A DNA stretch of 64,000 nt from JADLGL01 sp050184415 (GCA_050184415.1 JBFXAJ010000008.1:67123-131122); one strand, 5' to 3'. Positions 26,116 through 36,884 are shown, counted from the stretch's first letter. Notes: generated by a model not told the origin, from the letters alone. Program-made: numbers and translations.

Positions 26116-26364
26116 CTACTTGATCACATAAGGCAGCAGGCCGAGGAACCGCGCGCGCTTGATGGCGCGGGCGAGCTCACGCTGCTTCTTGGCGGAAACC
26201 GCCGTGATGCGGGACGGCACGATCTTGCCGCGCTCGGAGATGTAGCGCTGCAGGAGGCGCGTGTCCTTGTAGTCGATCTTCGGCGCGTCCGTGCCGGACA
26301 ACGGATCGGACTTCCGGCGGCGGAAGAACGGGCGGCGGGTGGGGAGCTGGTTGATGTCGACCAT
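26116..26364 (-). CDS. rpsR: 30S ribosomal protein S18
   Basis: 82 residues, full length. Typical S18 core: PFFRRRKSDPLSG, then IDYKDTRLLQRYISERGKIVPSRITAVSAKKQRELARAIKRARFLG split over the centre, with LPYVI at the end. It starts 3 bases after the rpsF stop, so the pair is coupled; S6 and S18 bind together in the 30S platform. Confidence 0.97.
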   Translation of the reverse strand: MVDINQLPTRRPFFRRRKSDPLSGTDAPKIDYKDTRLLQRYISERGKIVPSRITAVSAKKQRELARAIKRARFLGLLPYVIK

Positions 26365-26367
26365 GGT

Positions 26368-26841
26368 CTAGATCTCTTCGCGGGCGGGTGCGTCGTCATC
26401 GCGGCGCGGACGGTCGTCACGGCGGGGACCGCGATCGCCACGGTCGCCGCGGTCGCGGTCACGGCCGAACGGGCGGTCGCCGCGGCCGCCACCGGGACGG
26501 TCGTCACGATCGCCGCGATCACGCTTCTGCATCATCGCGGACGGCTCGGTCTCATGCTCCTCGACGCGGATCGTCAGGTAGCGGAGGACGTCCTCATTAA
26601 TGCCGAGCTGGCGCTCCATCTCGGCGACGGCCGCCGGCGGGGCGTCGATGTTCATGAGCGTGTAGTGCGCCTTCCGGTTCTTACGGATCCGGAACGAAAT
26701 CGACTTGAGGCCCCATGCCTCGATCTTGCCGACCGTGCCGCCATTGTCGGCGATCACGGTCTTCATCTGCTCGATGAGGGCCTCGACCTGCTGGCTCGAC
26801 ATGTCCTGCCGGGCCAGGAATACGTGTTCGTAAAGGGCCAT
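26368..26841 (-). CDS. rpsF: 30S ribosomal protein S6
   Basis: 157 residues. The S6 start MALYEHVFLARQDMSSQQVE and conserved KIEAWGLKSISFRIRKNRKA and HYTLMNIDAP are clear. The last 50 residues are a highly charged RGD/DRG-rich tail (RDRGDRDDRPGGGRGDRPFG), longer than the Escherichia coli tail. S6 tails are glutamylated by RimK in some bacteria; here the tail is Arg/Asp-rich instead. Start ATG 26841 follows AAAGGCAGT. Confidence 0.95.
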   Translation of the reverse strand: MALYEHVFLARQDMSSQQVEALIEQMKTVIADNGGTVGKIEAWGLKSISFRIRKNRKAHYTLMNIDAPPAAVAEMERQLGINEDVLRYLTIRVEEHETEPSAMMQKRDRGDRDDRPGGGRGDRPFGRDRDRGDRGDRGPRRDDRPRRDDDAPAREEI

Positions 26842-27162
26842 ACTGCCTTTCCCTGTTGCGTCCGGCGCCAAGCCTCTCCGAAGCCTTGAGAAAGGCTAGG
26901 GAAGAACTTCGAGAGCGGAGACACGGGAGGACGGACCGGCTTTCCGATCCATGGCGGCACCGCCGCCCCTCCGTTCAGCCACCGGCCGGAACGTTTTCGA
27001 AGCGCGGTTTATTGCGGAAACCCTTTGGCTTTGCAAGCGCGGCAAACTGCACGCAAGTGTGGCGGGTGCGTTCTTGACAGGGTGACATCAAACGGAAACA
27101 AGGCGCACCAAGAGGGATCGAGCTGCGCCAGGGGCAGCCATGGGGTTCACCAAAGGGCGCCA
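26842..27162. other. Divergent leader region of rpsF and fabD
   Basis: About 320 bases between two divergent operons. On the rpsF side there is a short hairpin (AGCCTT-GAGA-AAGGCT at 26882-26897 on the plus strand) about 40 bases before the rpsF start. On the fabD side a perfect TTGACA lies at 27074-27079, but I see no convincing -10 box at normal spacing. S6:S18-binding RNA leaders are known in front of rpsF; I could not confirm that motif by eye. Confidence 0.4.
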
Positions 27163-28110
27163 ATGCGCGTGGCCTTCCTATTTCCGGGGCAGGGGAGCCA
27201 GAGCGTCGGCATGGGCAAGGCGCTCGCCGACGCGCGGCCGGAGGCCGCCGCCGTCTTTGCCGAGGTCGATGAGGCCCTTGGCGAGAATCTCTCGCGTCTT
27301 TTCCTCGAAGGGGATGCCGACGAGCTCGGGCTGACGCGGAATACGCAGCCGGCCCTGATGGCCGTCAGCGTCGCCGTGCATCGCGTGCTCCTGGCCGAAA
27401 TCGGCGGCGTCCCGGCCTCGCTCGCCTTCCATGCGGGTCACTCGCTCGGAGAGTACGCTGCGCTAGCGGCCGCCGGCAGCATCGCCCTCGCCGACGTCGC
27501 GCGTCTCCTTCGCCTCCGCGGCGAGGCGATGCAGCGCGCGGTGCCGGTCGGCATCGGCTCGATGGCGGCTCTTCTCGGCATCGAGTTCGACGCCGCCCGC
27601 GAGGTTGCGGCCGCTGCGTCGGAGGTCGGCGAGATCTGCGAGATCGCCAACGACAATGGCGGCGGCCAGATCGTGGTCTCCGGCCACAAGGCGGCGGTCG
27701 ACCGGGCCATGGCGCTCGCCAGGGAGAAGGGCGCCAAGCGCGCCGTGGTGCTGCCGGTGTCGGCGCCGTTCCATTCGACCCTGATGGCCCCGGCCGCGGC
27801 CGAGATGGCCGAAGCGCTCGCCGCCGTCACGATCGCGCCGCCCAACGTGCCGGTGCTGTCCAACGTCACTGCGCGCCCCCATGGCGGCCCGGACGAGATC
27901 CGCCGCCGGCTGGTGGAGCAGATCACCGGCACCGTGCGCTGGCGCGAATCCGTTGCCTATATGGCTGGCGAAGGCGTCACGTCCTTCTACGAAATCGGCG
28001 CGGGGAAGGTTCTCTCCGGCCTCGTCAAGCGGATCGCGTCGGATGCCGACGCCACGTCCGTCGGTACACCGGAGGAGGTCGGCGCGGCCGCCGGCCGGCT
28101 GCGCAACTAG
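27163..28110 (+). CDS. fabD: Malonyl-CoA:ACP transacylase
   Basis: 315 residues. FPGQGSQSVGMGKAL at the N-terminus, nucleophile Ser94 in GHSLGEYAAL, and a conserved His in VSAPFHSTLM. It loads malonyl groups onto acyl carrier protein for fatty-acid synthesis. The ATG at 27163 begins the family-typical MRVAFLFPGQG; the upstream part of the frame is not protein-like. First gene of fabD-fabG-acpP-fabF. Confidence 0.96.
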   Translation: MRVAFLFPGQGSQSVGMGKALADARPEAAAVFAEVDEALGENLSRLFLEGDADELGLTRNTQPALMAVSVAVHRVLLAEIGGVPASLAFHAGHSLGEYAALAAAGSIALADVARLLRLRGEAMQRAVPVGIGSMAALLGIEFDAAREVAAAASEVGEICEIANDNGGGQIVVSGHKAAVDRAMALAREKGAKRAVVLPVSAPFHSTLMAPAAAEMAEALAAVTIAPPNVPVLSNVTARPHGGPDEIRRRLVEQITGTVRWRESVAYMAGEGVTSFYEIGAGKVLSGLVKRIASDADATSVGTPEEVGAAAGRLRN

Positions 28111-28129
28111 GCTCGCTGAAGGTTCGCTG

Positions 28130-28867
28130 ATGTTCGATCTGACCAACAAGACTGCCCTTGTGACCGGCGCCAGCGGCGGCATCGGCGCCGCCATCGCCCG
28201 GGCGCTCCACGCGAGCGGCGCCAAAGTCGCCCTCTCGGGGACGAGGCGGGGCGCTCTCGACGAGCTTGCGGCGCAACTCGGCGACCGCTGCCGGGGCTTC
28301 GTCTGCGACCTCGGCGACCGCGCCTCGGTCGACCGCCTGGTGCCGGACGTCGAAGCCGCCTTCGGGCAGATAGACGTTTTTGTCAGCAATGCCGGGATGA
28401 ACAAGGACAACCTCTTCATCCGGATGCAGGACGCCGATTGGGACCGCGTGGTCGAGGTCAATCTGACGTCGGCCTTCCGCCTTTCGCGGGCGGCGCTCCG
28501 CGGCATGCTGAAGCGTCGCGCCGGCCGGATCATCTATATGAGCTCGGTGGTCGGCGTTGCCGGCAATGCCGGGCAGGCGAATTATGCGGCGTCGAAGGCC
28601 GGCCTCCTCGGCATGGCCAAGAGCCTTGCCAAGGAAGTGGCCAAGCGCAACATCACCGTGAATGCGATCGCGCCCGGCTATATCGACACCGCGATGGTCC
28701 AGGCGCTGACCGAGGCGCAGCGCGCGGCGGCCGTCGCCGAGGTGCCGACCGATCGTTTCGGCACGCCGGAGGAGATCGCGGCCGCGGTGGTGTTCCTCGC
28801 CAGCGACGAGGCGGCGTACATCACCGGACAGACGCTCCACATCAACGGCGGCATGCACATCGAGTAG
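28130..28867 (+). CDS. fabG: 3-oxoacyl-[acyl-carrier-protein] reductase
   Basis: 245 residues. NADPH-binding motif VTGASGGIGAAIARAL, NAGMNKDNLFIRM, and catalytic Ser-Tyr-Lys in YMSSVVGVAGNAGQANYAAS-K. It carries out the first reduction of each elongation cycle. It starts 19 bases after fabD, in the same operon. Confidence 0.96.
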   Translation: MFDLTNKTALVTGASGGIGAAIARALHASGAKVALSGTRRGALDELAAQLGDRCRGFVCDLGDRASVDRLVPDVEAAFGQIDVFVSNAGMNKDNLFIRMQDADWDRVVEVNLTSAFRLSRAALRGMLKRRAGRIIYMSSVVGVAGNAGQANYAASKAGLLGMAKSLAKEVAKRNITVNAIAPGYIDTAMVQALTEAQRAAAVAEVPTDRFGTPEEIAAAVVFLASDEAAYITGQTLHINGGMHIE

Positions 28868-29131
28868 CGGCGGAATTCCACCGCAGATGCCGCGCCGCGG
28901 CCGGCTTGGCACCGGCTCACGAAGTGTGTTACCAGCCGCGCCTGCACGGGATGCCCTGGCCGAAATCCCCGATGGACGCGGCAGGGCGCCATGAGAAGCT
29001 CAGGGACTCCCGGGAAGCATCCCTTTTTCGTTTCGCTAGGCGACGGTTCCGTCTAGGAATGCCGCCGGTCACTGGACGCTCGCGGGGCGATTCTGGTTCA
29101 TACAGGTAAGACAACCGAGGTTTAGCCAAAC

Positions 29132-29368
29132 ATGAGCGATATCGCTGATCGGGTGAAGAAGATCGTCGTCGAGCATCTCGGCGTCGACGCCGCGAAAGTG
29201 ACCGACAATGCGAGCTTCATCGATGATCTCGGCGCCGACAGCCTCGACACCGTCGAGCTCGTCATGGCGTTCGAGGAAGAGTTCGGCGTGGAGATTCCGG
29301 ACGACGCCGCCGAGACGATCCTCACCGTCGGCGATGCGGTCGAGTTCCTGAAGAAGAACGCCAGCTAG
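29132..29368 (+). CDS. acpP: Acyl carrier protein
   Basis: 78 residues, acidic. The phosphopantetheine site is Ser37 in LGADSLDTVELVMAFEEEFG. It carries the growing acyl chain. A 264-base gap separates it from fabG, with no coding potential seen; a small hairpin (GACGGTTCCGTC near 29040) and probably its own promoter lie there, as expected for this highly expressed gene. Confidence 0.98.
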   Translation: MSDIADRVKKIVVEHLGVDAAKVTDNASFIDDLGADSLDTVELVMAFEEEFGVEIPDDAAETILTVGDAVEFLKKNAS

Positions 29369-29426
29369 CCGTTCCCTTCCGGGTCCTTGCGGCTCGGGCC
29401 GTCGCTCGCGGAGGAGGAAGGCACGG

Positions 29427-30692
<1,266 letters not shown>

Positions 30693-30758
30693 GGCTTGGA
30701 AAGCGCCACATTCCGACCTCAGACTCCTGACCCTGGCTGACGGAAGGCGGTACGACGG

Positions 30759-32018
30759 ATGGCTAACATGAGCGACGCCAGGTCTTCGGCCGACGCGGAT
30801 CTGCGCCGCCCCGGCCCGAAGAGCGCGCGTGAGCTGCTCCAGCCCGACCAGGTCCCGCCGCCGCCGAATCGGTCGCGCGCCTCCCGCCACCCGCTGGTGG
30901 TGTTCTTCAACTTCTTCATCACGATCGCCGTCATCGCGATCGTCGTCGTGGGCGGCCTCGCGCTCTTCGCGAAGGTCCAGTTCGACGGCGGCGGCCCGCT
31001 GACCGAGCCGCGGGTGATCCAGATCGCCGAAGGCACCGGCGTGACCGACATCTCCGAGCGGCTGCAGGAGCTCGGCATCATCTCGAACCGCTGGATCTTC
31101 CGCGCCGGCGTTGCGATCTACGGCGCCGAAGGCCGCCTCCAGGCGGGGGAGTATCTGATCCCGGCCGGCGCCAGCATGCGCGACGTGATGGACCGCCTCG
31201 TCGAAGGACGGGTCAACGTCTATTCCGTAACCCTGCCGGAAGGGCTGACGAGCCAGCAGATCGTCGCCCGCATCAACGCGGACGAGAACCTCACCGGCGA
31301 GATCACCGACGTGCCGGCCGAGGGCACGCTCCTTCCCGACACCTACCAGTTCAGCCGCGGCGCCTCGCGCCAGAGCATCATCGACCGCATGGTCCGGGAG
31401 CACGACCGCGTGGTCCGGGAGATTTGGGACAACCGCGTGGCGGGGCTGCCAATCGATACCATCGAGGAATTCGTGACGCTCGCCTCGATCGTCGAGAAGG
31501 AGACCGGCATCGCCGACGAGCGGAGCCGGGTGGCGGCCGTCTTCATCAACCGCCTCAACCGCGGCATGCGGCTCCAGTCCGACCCGACGATCATCTACGG
31601 CGTCTATGGCGGCGCCGGCCTGCCGCCGGGCGAATCGATCCGGCAGAGCCAGATCAACCAGCGCACGCCGTACAACACGTACCAGATCGACGGCCTGCCT
31701 CCGGGCCCGATCGCCAATCCCGGCCTCGCTGCACTGCAGGCGGTCGCCAATCCATCGCGGACCAACGACCTCTATTTCGTCGCCGACGGCACGGGCGGGC
31801 ACGTGTTCGCCGAGACGCTGGAGGATCACAACCGCAACGTCGCGCGCTACCGCGAGATCGAGCGCCAGCGCGAGGCGGCGGCAGCCGCCGCCGCTGCGGC
31901 TGCGCCGGCCGCCACTCCTGATCCTGTCGCCGCCCCCGCTGGCGACCCCGCCGCGACGCCGGGCGCCACGCCGGCAACGCCGGCCCCGGGCATGCCCTTC
32001 CCGATTCCCCGGCCGTAG
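30759..32018 (+). CDS. mltG: Endolytic transglycosylase MltG
   Basis: 419 residues. A cytoplasmic N-terminus of about 45 residues and a membrane helix (FFNFFITIAVIAIVVVGGLA) precede the YceG domain: VTLPEGLTSQQIVARI, catalytic Glu in LASIVEKETGIADER, and RLQSDPTIIYG. It cleaves nascent glycan strands at the membrane and limits their length. The last 50 residues are Ala/Pro-rich, like the tails of other envelope proteins in this window. Confidence 0.94.
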   Translation: MANMSDARSSADADLRRPGPKSARELLQPDQVPPPPNRSRASRHPLVVFFNFFITIAVIAIVVVGGLALFAKVQFDGGGPLTEPRVIQIAEGTGVTDISERLQELGIISNRWIFRAGVAIYGAEGRLQAGEYLIPAGASMRDVMDRLVEGRVNVYSVTLPEGLTSQQIVARINADENLTGEITDVPAEGTLLPDTYQFSRGASRQSIIDRMVREHDRVVREIWDNRVAGLPIDTIEEFVTLASIVEKETGIADERSRVAAVFINRLNRGMRLQSDPTIIYGVYGGAGLPPGESIRQSQINQRTPYNTYQIDGLPPGPIANPGLAALQAVANPSRTNDLYFVADGTGGHVFAETLEDHNRNVARYREIERQREAAAAAAAAAAPAATPDPVAAPAGDPAATPGATPATPAPGMPFPIPRP

Positions 32019-32032
32019 CGGCCCGTGCTCCT

Positions 32033-32053
32033 TCTCCCCCGCAAGGGGGGAGA
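32033..32053. terminator. Hairpin after mltG
   Basis: An 8-bp stem TCTCCCCC-GCAA-GGGGGGAGA lies 15 bases past the mltG stop. It lacks a T-run, so it may be a fragment of the palindromic repeats seen elsewhere, or a transcript-stabilising hairpin rather than a classical terminator. Confidence 0.35.
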
Positions 32054-32240
32054 GCAGCGGGAGCATGGCCGCGAGGTGGAACGGCGTTCAAAATTGCGAG
32101 CGCGCAGCCGGTGTGGGAGGTCAGGGAGATGCATGAATCCTCGCGCCCTCAAGAGAAGGAAGGGCTGCTCCTCGCTTGAGCCCGCTCCTCCTCCGGCCTA
32201 GTGTCCGCGCGCCCTTTCCTTGGTTTTCGCGAGTGCCGGC

Positions 32241-33119
32241 ATGGCCACACCCGTCCAGAGCATGACCGGATTCGCCCGTGCCGACGGCGCGGCGTACGGC
32301 ACCCGCTGGACGTGGGAGCTGCGGAGCGTGAACGGCAAGGGGCTCGAGGTCCGTTACCGGGGACCCGCCGGCAGCGAGCGGCTCGAGCCGGTCCTGCGGG
32401 AACGGCTCCAGGCGGCGTTCGCCCGCGGCTCGATCCAGGCCAATCTCGTCCAGCATCGCGAGGGCGGTGCCAGCCTGATCAAGGTCAACCGCGAGGCGCT
32501 GGTCGAGCTGGTCGATGCGATCCGGTCGATCGACCCGTCCGCCAATCCCGCGCTCGAATCGCTCCTCAGCGTGCGCGGGGTGGTGGAGGTCGTGGAAGAG
32601 GAGCCGGAAGCGCCGCCGCAGCTCGCGGCCGCGATCGCAAGCGATCTCGACCTCGCGGTCACCGCGCTCGCTGCGGCGCGGATCAACGAGGGCGCGGCGA
32701 TCGCCGCGATCCTCCTCGCCCGGCTCGACCAGATCGAAGCGCTGGCCGACGCCGCCGACCGCCACCCGGCGCGGACCCCGGAGGCGATCCGTGCGCGCCT
32801 CGCCGAGCAGATCGCGACCCTCTCCGGGGCCGCCAACGGCCTCGACCAGGACCGCCTGCACCAGGAGGCGATGCTCCTTGCCACGCGGGCCGACATCCGC
32901 GAGGAGATCGACCGCCTCAACGCGCATGTCGCGGCGGCGCGCGAACTCCTCAAGGCGGGCGGGCCGATCGGCCGCCGGCTCGACTTCCTGGCGCAGGAGT
33001 TCAATCGCGAGACGAACACCCTGTGCTCCAAGGCGATCGACAAGGGGGTTACGGCGATCGGGCTTGACCTCAAGGTCGCCGTCGATCAGTTCCGCGAGCA
33101 GATACAGAATCTGGAGTGA
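32241..33119 (+). CDS. yicC: YicC family endoribonuclease
   Basis: 292 residues. The family start (QSMTGFARADG) and ELRSVNGKGLEVRYR, plus the C-terminal DUF1732 segment (GPIGRRLDFLAQEFNRETNT LCSKA) are clear. YicC proteins are RNases; E. coli YicC degrades the small RNA RyhB. The ATG at 32241 gives MATPVQSMTGFAR, fitting the family. It is followed by gmk after 3 bases, the common yicC-gmk pair. Confidence 0.92.
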   Translation: MATPVQSMTGFARADGAAYGTRWTWELRSVNGKGLEVRYRGPAGSERLEPVLRERLQAAFARGSIQANLVQHREGGASLIKVNREALVELVDAIRSIDPSANPALESLLSVRGVVEVVEEEPEAPPQLAAAIASDLDLAVTALAAARINEGAAIAAILLARLDQIEALADAADRHPARTPEAIRARLAEQIATLSGAANGLDQDRLHQEAMLLATRADIREEIDRLNAHVAAARELLKAGGPIGRRLDFLAQEFNRETNTLCSKAIDKGVTAIGLDLKVAVDQFREQIQNLE

Positions 33120-33122
33120 GGG

Positions 33123-33773
33123 GTGGACGGTTCCGGTCCGACAAAAATCGCCCGGCGCGGGCTGATGCTGGTCTTGTCCTCGCCGTCGGGCGCCGGCAAA
33201 TCGACGCTGACGCGGAACCTCGTCGATCTCCACCGCGACGATCTCAGCCTCTCGATCTCGGTGACGACCCGGCCGCGCCGGCATAGCGAAGTCGAGGGCG
33301 TCCACTACTGGTTCGTCGACCCCGCCCGCTTCGCGGAGATGCGCGACCGCGGCGAGCTCCTCGAATGGGCCGAGGTCCACGGCAACAATTACGGCACGCC
33401 GCGCGCCCCGGTCGAGAAGGCACTGGCGTCGGGGAAGGACGTCCTCTTCGACATCGACTGGCAGGGCACGCGGCAGCTCGCCGAGAAGATGCCCGCCGAC
33501 ATCGTGAAGGTGTTCATCCTGCCGCCGTCGATGTCCGAGCTGAAGGCCCGGCTCGAGCGGCGCGCCGAGGACGCGCCGGACGTCATCGCCCGCCGGCTCG
33601 CCAATGCCCGCGAGGAGATCCAGCACTGGCAGGAATATGACTACGTGGTGGTCAACGAGGACCTCCAGGAGTCGCTCCGCCAGGTCGAGGCGATCCTCCA
33701 CGCCGAGCGGCTGAAGCACGGTCGGCGGGTGGGCATCAACGGGCTCGTGCAGCGGCTGATGGAGAAGCCTTAG
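33123..33773 (+). CDS. gmk: Guanylate kinase
   Basis: 216 residues. P-loop SSPSGAGKSTLTR, GMP-binding SISVTTRPRRHSEVEGVHYW, and DIDWQGTRQL. It phosphorylates GMP to GDP. The GTG start lies 3 bases after the yicC stop within GAGGGGTG; no ATG fits. Coupled to yicC. Confidence 0.95.
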   Translation: MDGSGPTKIARRGLMLVLSSPSGAGKSTLTRNLVDLHRDDLSLSISVTTRPRRHSEVEGVHYWFVDPARFAEMRDRGELLEWAEVHGNNYGTPRAPVEKALASGKDVLFDIDWQGTRQLAEKMPADIVKVFILPPSMSELKARLERRAEDAPDVIARRLANAREEIQHWQEYDYVVVNEDLQESLRQVEAILHAERLKHGRRVGINGLVQRLMEKP

Positions 33774-33843
33774 CGGCGCTTCGCCATGTCGATGTCCAAG
33801 GGTCAGTGCGCGGCGCCGGGTGTTTCCTCGTCAGGCCCGAACG

Positions 33844-33910
33844 CCCTCACCCGGATCGGCACGCTTCGCGCGTCGATCCGACCTCTCCCCCTCGGGGAGA
33901 GGTGGGTGAG
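33844..33910. repeat. Palindromic repeat, family C
   Basis: In the 311-base gap between convergent gmk and rsmA. It contains CGGATCG...CGATCCG around CACGCTTCGCGCGT, then a perfect 10-bp stem ACCTCTCCCC-CTC-GGGGAGAGGT (33881-33903). The rest of the gap (to 34084) shows no gene. It may end both converging transcripts. Confidence 0.6.
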
Positions 33911-34084
33911 CGGCGCGCTGGTCTTCGGCATGGGCGATTGTGCCGAGCCGCGCCGGTCGCGTTAGTCCCACCTCGCCGCCTCGGGCATGGTGGGCGGCTC
34001 GCGCACCAGTGTCGGCAATTGCGGGGCCCCCGGTCCACGGGGCATCGGGGTTGGCGGCACAGGCCCGACGACCGAAAGTAGGAG

Positions 34085-34918
34085 CTAGCCTGCCACCGCG
34101 TTCGCCAGCCTCACGAACCCGGCGACGTCGATCTCCTCCGCCCGTCGCGTGCCCTCGATCCGGGCCGCCGCCAGCAGCGGCTCGACCGGCATGCCCAGCG
34201 ACTTCAGGCTCTGCCGCAGCATTTTCCGGCGCTGGCCGAAGGCGGCGGCGGTGACGCGGGCGAGGACGGCCGGCTCGGCCGGCAACGGCTCCTGGCGCGG
34301 CACCAGTTGCACCACGGACGACACCACCTTCGGCGGCGGGAAGAAGGCGCGCGGGTCGATGTCGAAGAGGATGCGAGCTTCGGTGCGCCAGCCGGCGAGG
34401 ACGCCGAGCCGGCCATAGGCATCGTCGCCGGGCGCCGCCACGATGCGCTCCGCCACCTCGCGCTGGAACATCAGGGTCAGCGACTGCCAGTTTGGCGGCC
34501 ATGTCGGCGCTTCGAGCCAGCCGGCGAGAAGCGGAGTGGCGACGTTGTAGGGGAGGTTCGCCACGACCTTGACCGGACCGGGCACGGCCGCAAGGTCGAA
34601 GCGGAGTGCGTCGCCGGCCACGATCTCGAGCCGGCCCGGATGGTGCGCCGCGATCTCGGCCAGCGCCGGCAGAGCGCGGTCGTCGCGTTCGATCGCGATC
34701 ACCCCGGTCGCGCCCTCCATCAGGAGCGCCCGCGTGAGACCGCCGGGGCCGGGCCCGATCTCGACCGTCGTCACGCCGGCGAGGTCTCCGGCGGACCGCG
34801 CGATCCGGCCGGTCAGATTGAGGTCGAGGAGAAAATTCTGGCCGAGCGAGCGTTTCGTGAAGAGGCCGTGCCGCTCGATCACCTCGCGGAGCGGCGGCAG
34901 GCCGTCGGTCGCCGTCAA
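34085..34918 (-). CDS. rsmA: 16S rRNA (adenine(1518/1519)-N6)-dimethyltransferase
   Basis: 277 residues. RSLGQNFLLDLNLTGRI, SAM motif VEIGPGPGGLTRAL and catalytic VVANLPYNVATPLL identify RsmA (KsgA). It dimethylates two adenines near the 3' end of 16S rRNA and checks 30S maturation. I place the start at TTG 34918, which overlaps the pdxA stop (TTGA) and gives MTATDGLPPLREVIERHG, close to the usual start; longer frames run into pdxA. Last gene of the lptF-to-rsmA operon. Confidence 0.93.
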   Translation of the reverse strand: MTATDGLPPLREVIERHGLFTKRSLGQNFLLDLNLTGRIARSAGDLAGVTTVEIGPGPGGLTRALLMEGATGVIAIERDDRALPALAEIAAHHPGRLEIVAGDALRFDLAAVPGPVKVVANLPYNVATPLLAGWLEAPTWPPNWQSLTLMFQREVAERIVAAPGDDAYGRLGVLAGWRTEARILFDIDPRAFFPPPKVVSSVVQLVPRQEPLPAEPAVLARVTAAAFGQRRKMLRQSLKSLGMPVEPLLAAARIEGTRRAEEIDVAGFVRLANAVAG

Positions 34919-35979
34919 GACTGCCTCAAATGGTTGAAGTCGGAAGCATCCGACTTCAAGGGCGCCTCGACGGCCGCGAGCTTCGCGGCAAGCCGGATCG
35001 CGGCGACGAGGCTGGTCGGGCGGGCAATGCCCTTGCCGGCGATGTCGAGCGCGGTGCCGTGGTCCGGCGAGGTGCGGATGAAGGGGAGGCCGAGCGTGAC
35101 GTTGACGCCGTCGTCGAAGGCGAGGGTCTTGGCGGGAATCAGCGCTTGGTCGTGATACATGCACAGCGCCGCGTCATAGGTCGCCCGGGCCTCGAGGCGG
35201 AACATCGTGTCGGCCGGCAGCGGGCCGACAGCGTCGATCCCTTCCGCGCGAAGGGTGGCGACGGCCGGCCGGACCATCGTCTCGTCCTCCCGGCCGATGG
35301 TGCCGTTCTCCCCGGCGTGCGGGTTGAGGCCTGCGACCGCCAGCTTCGGCTTCCAGATGCCGAAGCGGCGCTTGAGGTCCTCAGCGACGATGCGGCCGGT
35401 CGCGACGATCAGCTCGGTCGAGAGGGCCGTCGGCACCTCTGCGAGCGGGATATGGATCGTGACCGGCACCACGCGAAGGTCGGGCCCGGCTATCATCATC
35501 ACCGGCTGCACGGGCTTTCCAAGCCGCCGCTCGGCGAGGGCGCCGAGGAACTCGGTGTGGCCGGGATATTGGAAGCCGGTGGCGTAGAGGGCTTCCTTGT
35601 TGATGGGGTTGGTCACGACCGCGGCGACGGCGCCCGAAGCGACCAGGTCGACCGCCGCCTCGATGGCTTCCACAACCGCAGCAGCATCGGCGGCGTCGAT
35701 CTTCCCCGGCTCAGCGACCGCTCGGTTGCGAAGGCGCATCACCGGCAGGCCGCGCCGGAACGCCTCGGCCGCCCCTTCGGGATGCGTCTCGATAACAGGA
35801 ACCGCCCAGCCGAGCAGGCGCGCGCGGGCGCGCAGGAGGTCGAGGTCGCCGAGGACCAGAAAAGGGGGGATGCCAAATGCCTGCCGGTCGAGCCAGGTCC
35901 GGAGCGTGATCTCCGGACCGATGCCCGCGGGCTCCCCCATCGTCACCGCCACCGGCGGCGACGAGCCGAGGGATGGCAT
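34915..35979 (-). CDS. pdxA: 4-hydroxythreonine-4-phosphate dehydrogenase
   Basis: 354 residues. Start PPVAVTMGEPAGIGPEITL, metal ligands in PGHTEFLG, MYHDQALIP and SPDHGTALDIAGKG. It oxidises 4-phosphohydroxythreonine in the DXP-dependent vitamin B6 pathway. The ATG at 35979 overlaps the surA stop (ATGA), and its own stop overlaps rsmA. Confidence 0.96.
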   Translation of the reverse strand: MPSLGSSPPVAVTMGEPAGIGPEITLRTWLDRQAFGIPPFLVLGDLDLLRARARLLGWAVPVIETHPEGAAEAFRRGLPVMRLRNRAVAEPGKIDAADAAAVVEAIEAAVDLVASGAVAAVVTNPINKEALYATGFQYPGHTEFLGALAERRLGKPVQPVMMIAGPDLRVVPVTIHIPLAEVPTALSTELIVATGRIVAEDLKRRFGIWKPKLAVAGLNPHAGENGTIGREDETMVRPAVATLRAEGIDAVGPLPADTMFRLEARATYDAALCMYHDQALIPAKTLAFDDGVNVTLGLPFIRTSPDHGTALDIAGKGIARPTSLVAAIRLAAKLAAVEAPLKSDASDFNHLRQS

Positions 35980-36884
35980 CAGAAGCGCTGGATGACTGCC
36001 CGGGCGCGGAGCTCGGCGAGATACTCCTGGCCAACAGTGTCGGCGCGCTCGATCAGGAGCTCGTTCTGGATCTCCATGCGCGCGTTCTCGTTGGCCGCGA
36101 CTTCGGTGATCGAGCACACCGCGATCACTTCGATGCCGCGCGAGGTCTGCTGCGGCCGCGTCATCCGGCCGGCGTTGGTCTCCTCGACGTCGGCGGCCTG
36201 CGCGCTGGTCAGGCGGCTGACGTCGCGGCCGATGTCGACGACCACGACTTCGCGGAGCGCCGCGGCCTGGGCCAGGGTGTTGTCGCACCCGCCGAAGCGC
36301 TGGCGGAAGGCCTCGGCCTCGTTGCGGCGCTGGCCGACGAGGCCGCTCGAGGCGCCCTGCGGCAGCACGAAGATGACCTGCTGGAGCCGGTATTCGCGCA
36401 CCGTCGCGTTCTGGCGCCCCGCGGCGAGGAGCGCCGCGGTGACGTCCTCCTGGCGGACGGCGTTGCCCTGGCCGATGCGGGCCTGGAGGAGGTTCTGCCA
36501 CGCGATCTGCGCCTGGAGCCGGCGGCGAAGCGTGTCCGGGGCGACGCCGGCCTGCAGCAGCGCCTGGTTGAACTGGCTGACCGGAAGGCCGACCTGGGCG
36601 GCGATCTGGGCGTAGGCCGCGTCGATCTGGGCGTTGGTGATCCGAAGCCCGAGCCGGACCGCCTCGCTGATCTGGATCAGCTCGTCGATCAGCTCCTGCT
36701 CTGCCGTGGCGGCGCTTGGCGACTGCCCGGAGATCTGCTGCAGGGCCACGCGCTGCGAGATGTCGTAGCTGGTGATCGCCACGCCATTGACCACGGCCTC
36801 GATGGTGATCGCGAATGCGGACGTTACCGGGGCGGCGACCAGGAGGCCGAGAGCGACCGCGGCGGTGCGGAACAGGCGTCTCAT
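35979..36884 (-). CDS. surA: SurA-like periplasmic chaperone
   Basis: 301 residues. A signal peptide (MRRLFRTAAVALGLLVAAPV TSAFA) is followed by a SurA N-terminal domain (VVNGVAITSYDISQRVALQQ, then Q-rich helices ending in AWQNLLQARIG) and one degenerate parvulin-like segment ending in GIEVIAVCSITEV. E. coli SurA is 428 residues with two parvulin domains; this form has one, as is usual in Alphaproteobacteria. It probably escorts outer-membrane proteins, including LptD encoded just upstream. Start ATG 36884 is set by the signal peptide. Confidence 0.87.
   Translation of the reverse strand: MRRLFRTAAVALGLLVAAPVTSAFAITIEAVVNGVAITSYDISQRVALQQISGQSPSAATAEQELIDELIQISEAVRLGLRITNAQIDAAYAQIAAQVGLPVSQFNQALLQAGVAPDTLRRRLQAQIAWQNLLQARIGQGNAVRQEDVTAALLAAGRQNATVREYRLQQVIFVLPQGASSGLVGQRRNEAEAFRQRFGGCDNTLAQAAALREVVVVDIGRDVSRLTSAQAADVEETNAGRMTRPQQTSRGIEVIAVCSITEVAANENARMEIQNELLIERADTVGQEYLAELRARAVIQRF

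Noticed and set aside
27074..27102. A sigma-70-type promoter for fabD with a perfect TTGACA
   Set aside because: No acceptable -10 sequence lies 16-18 bases downstream; noted only in the intergenic entry.
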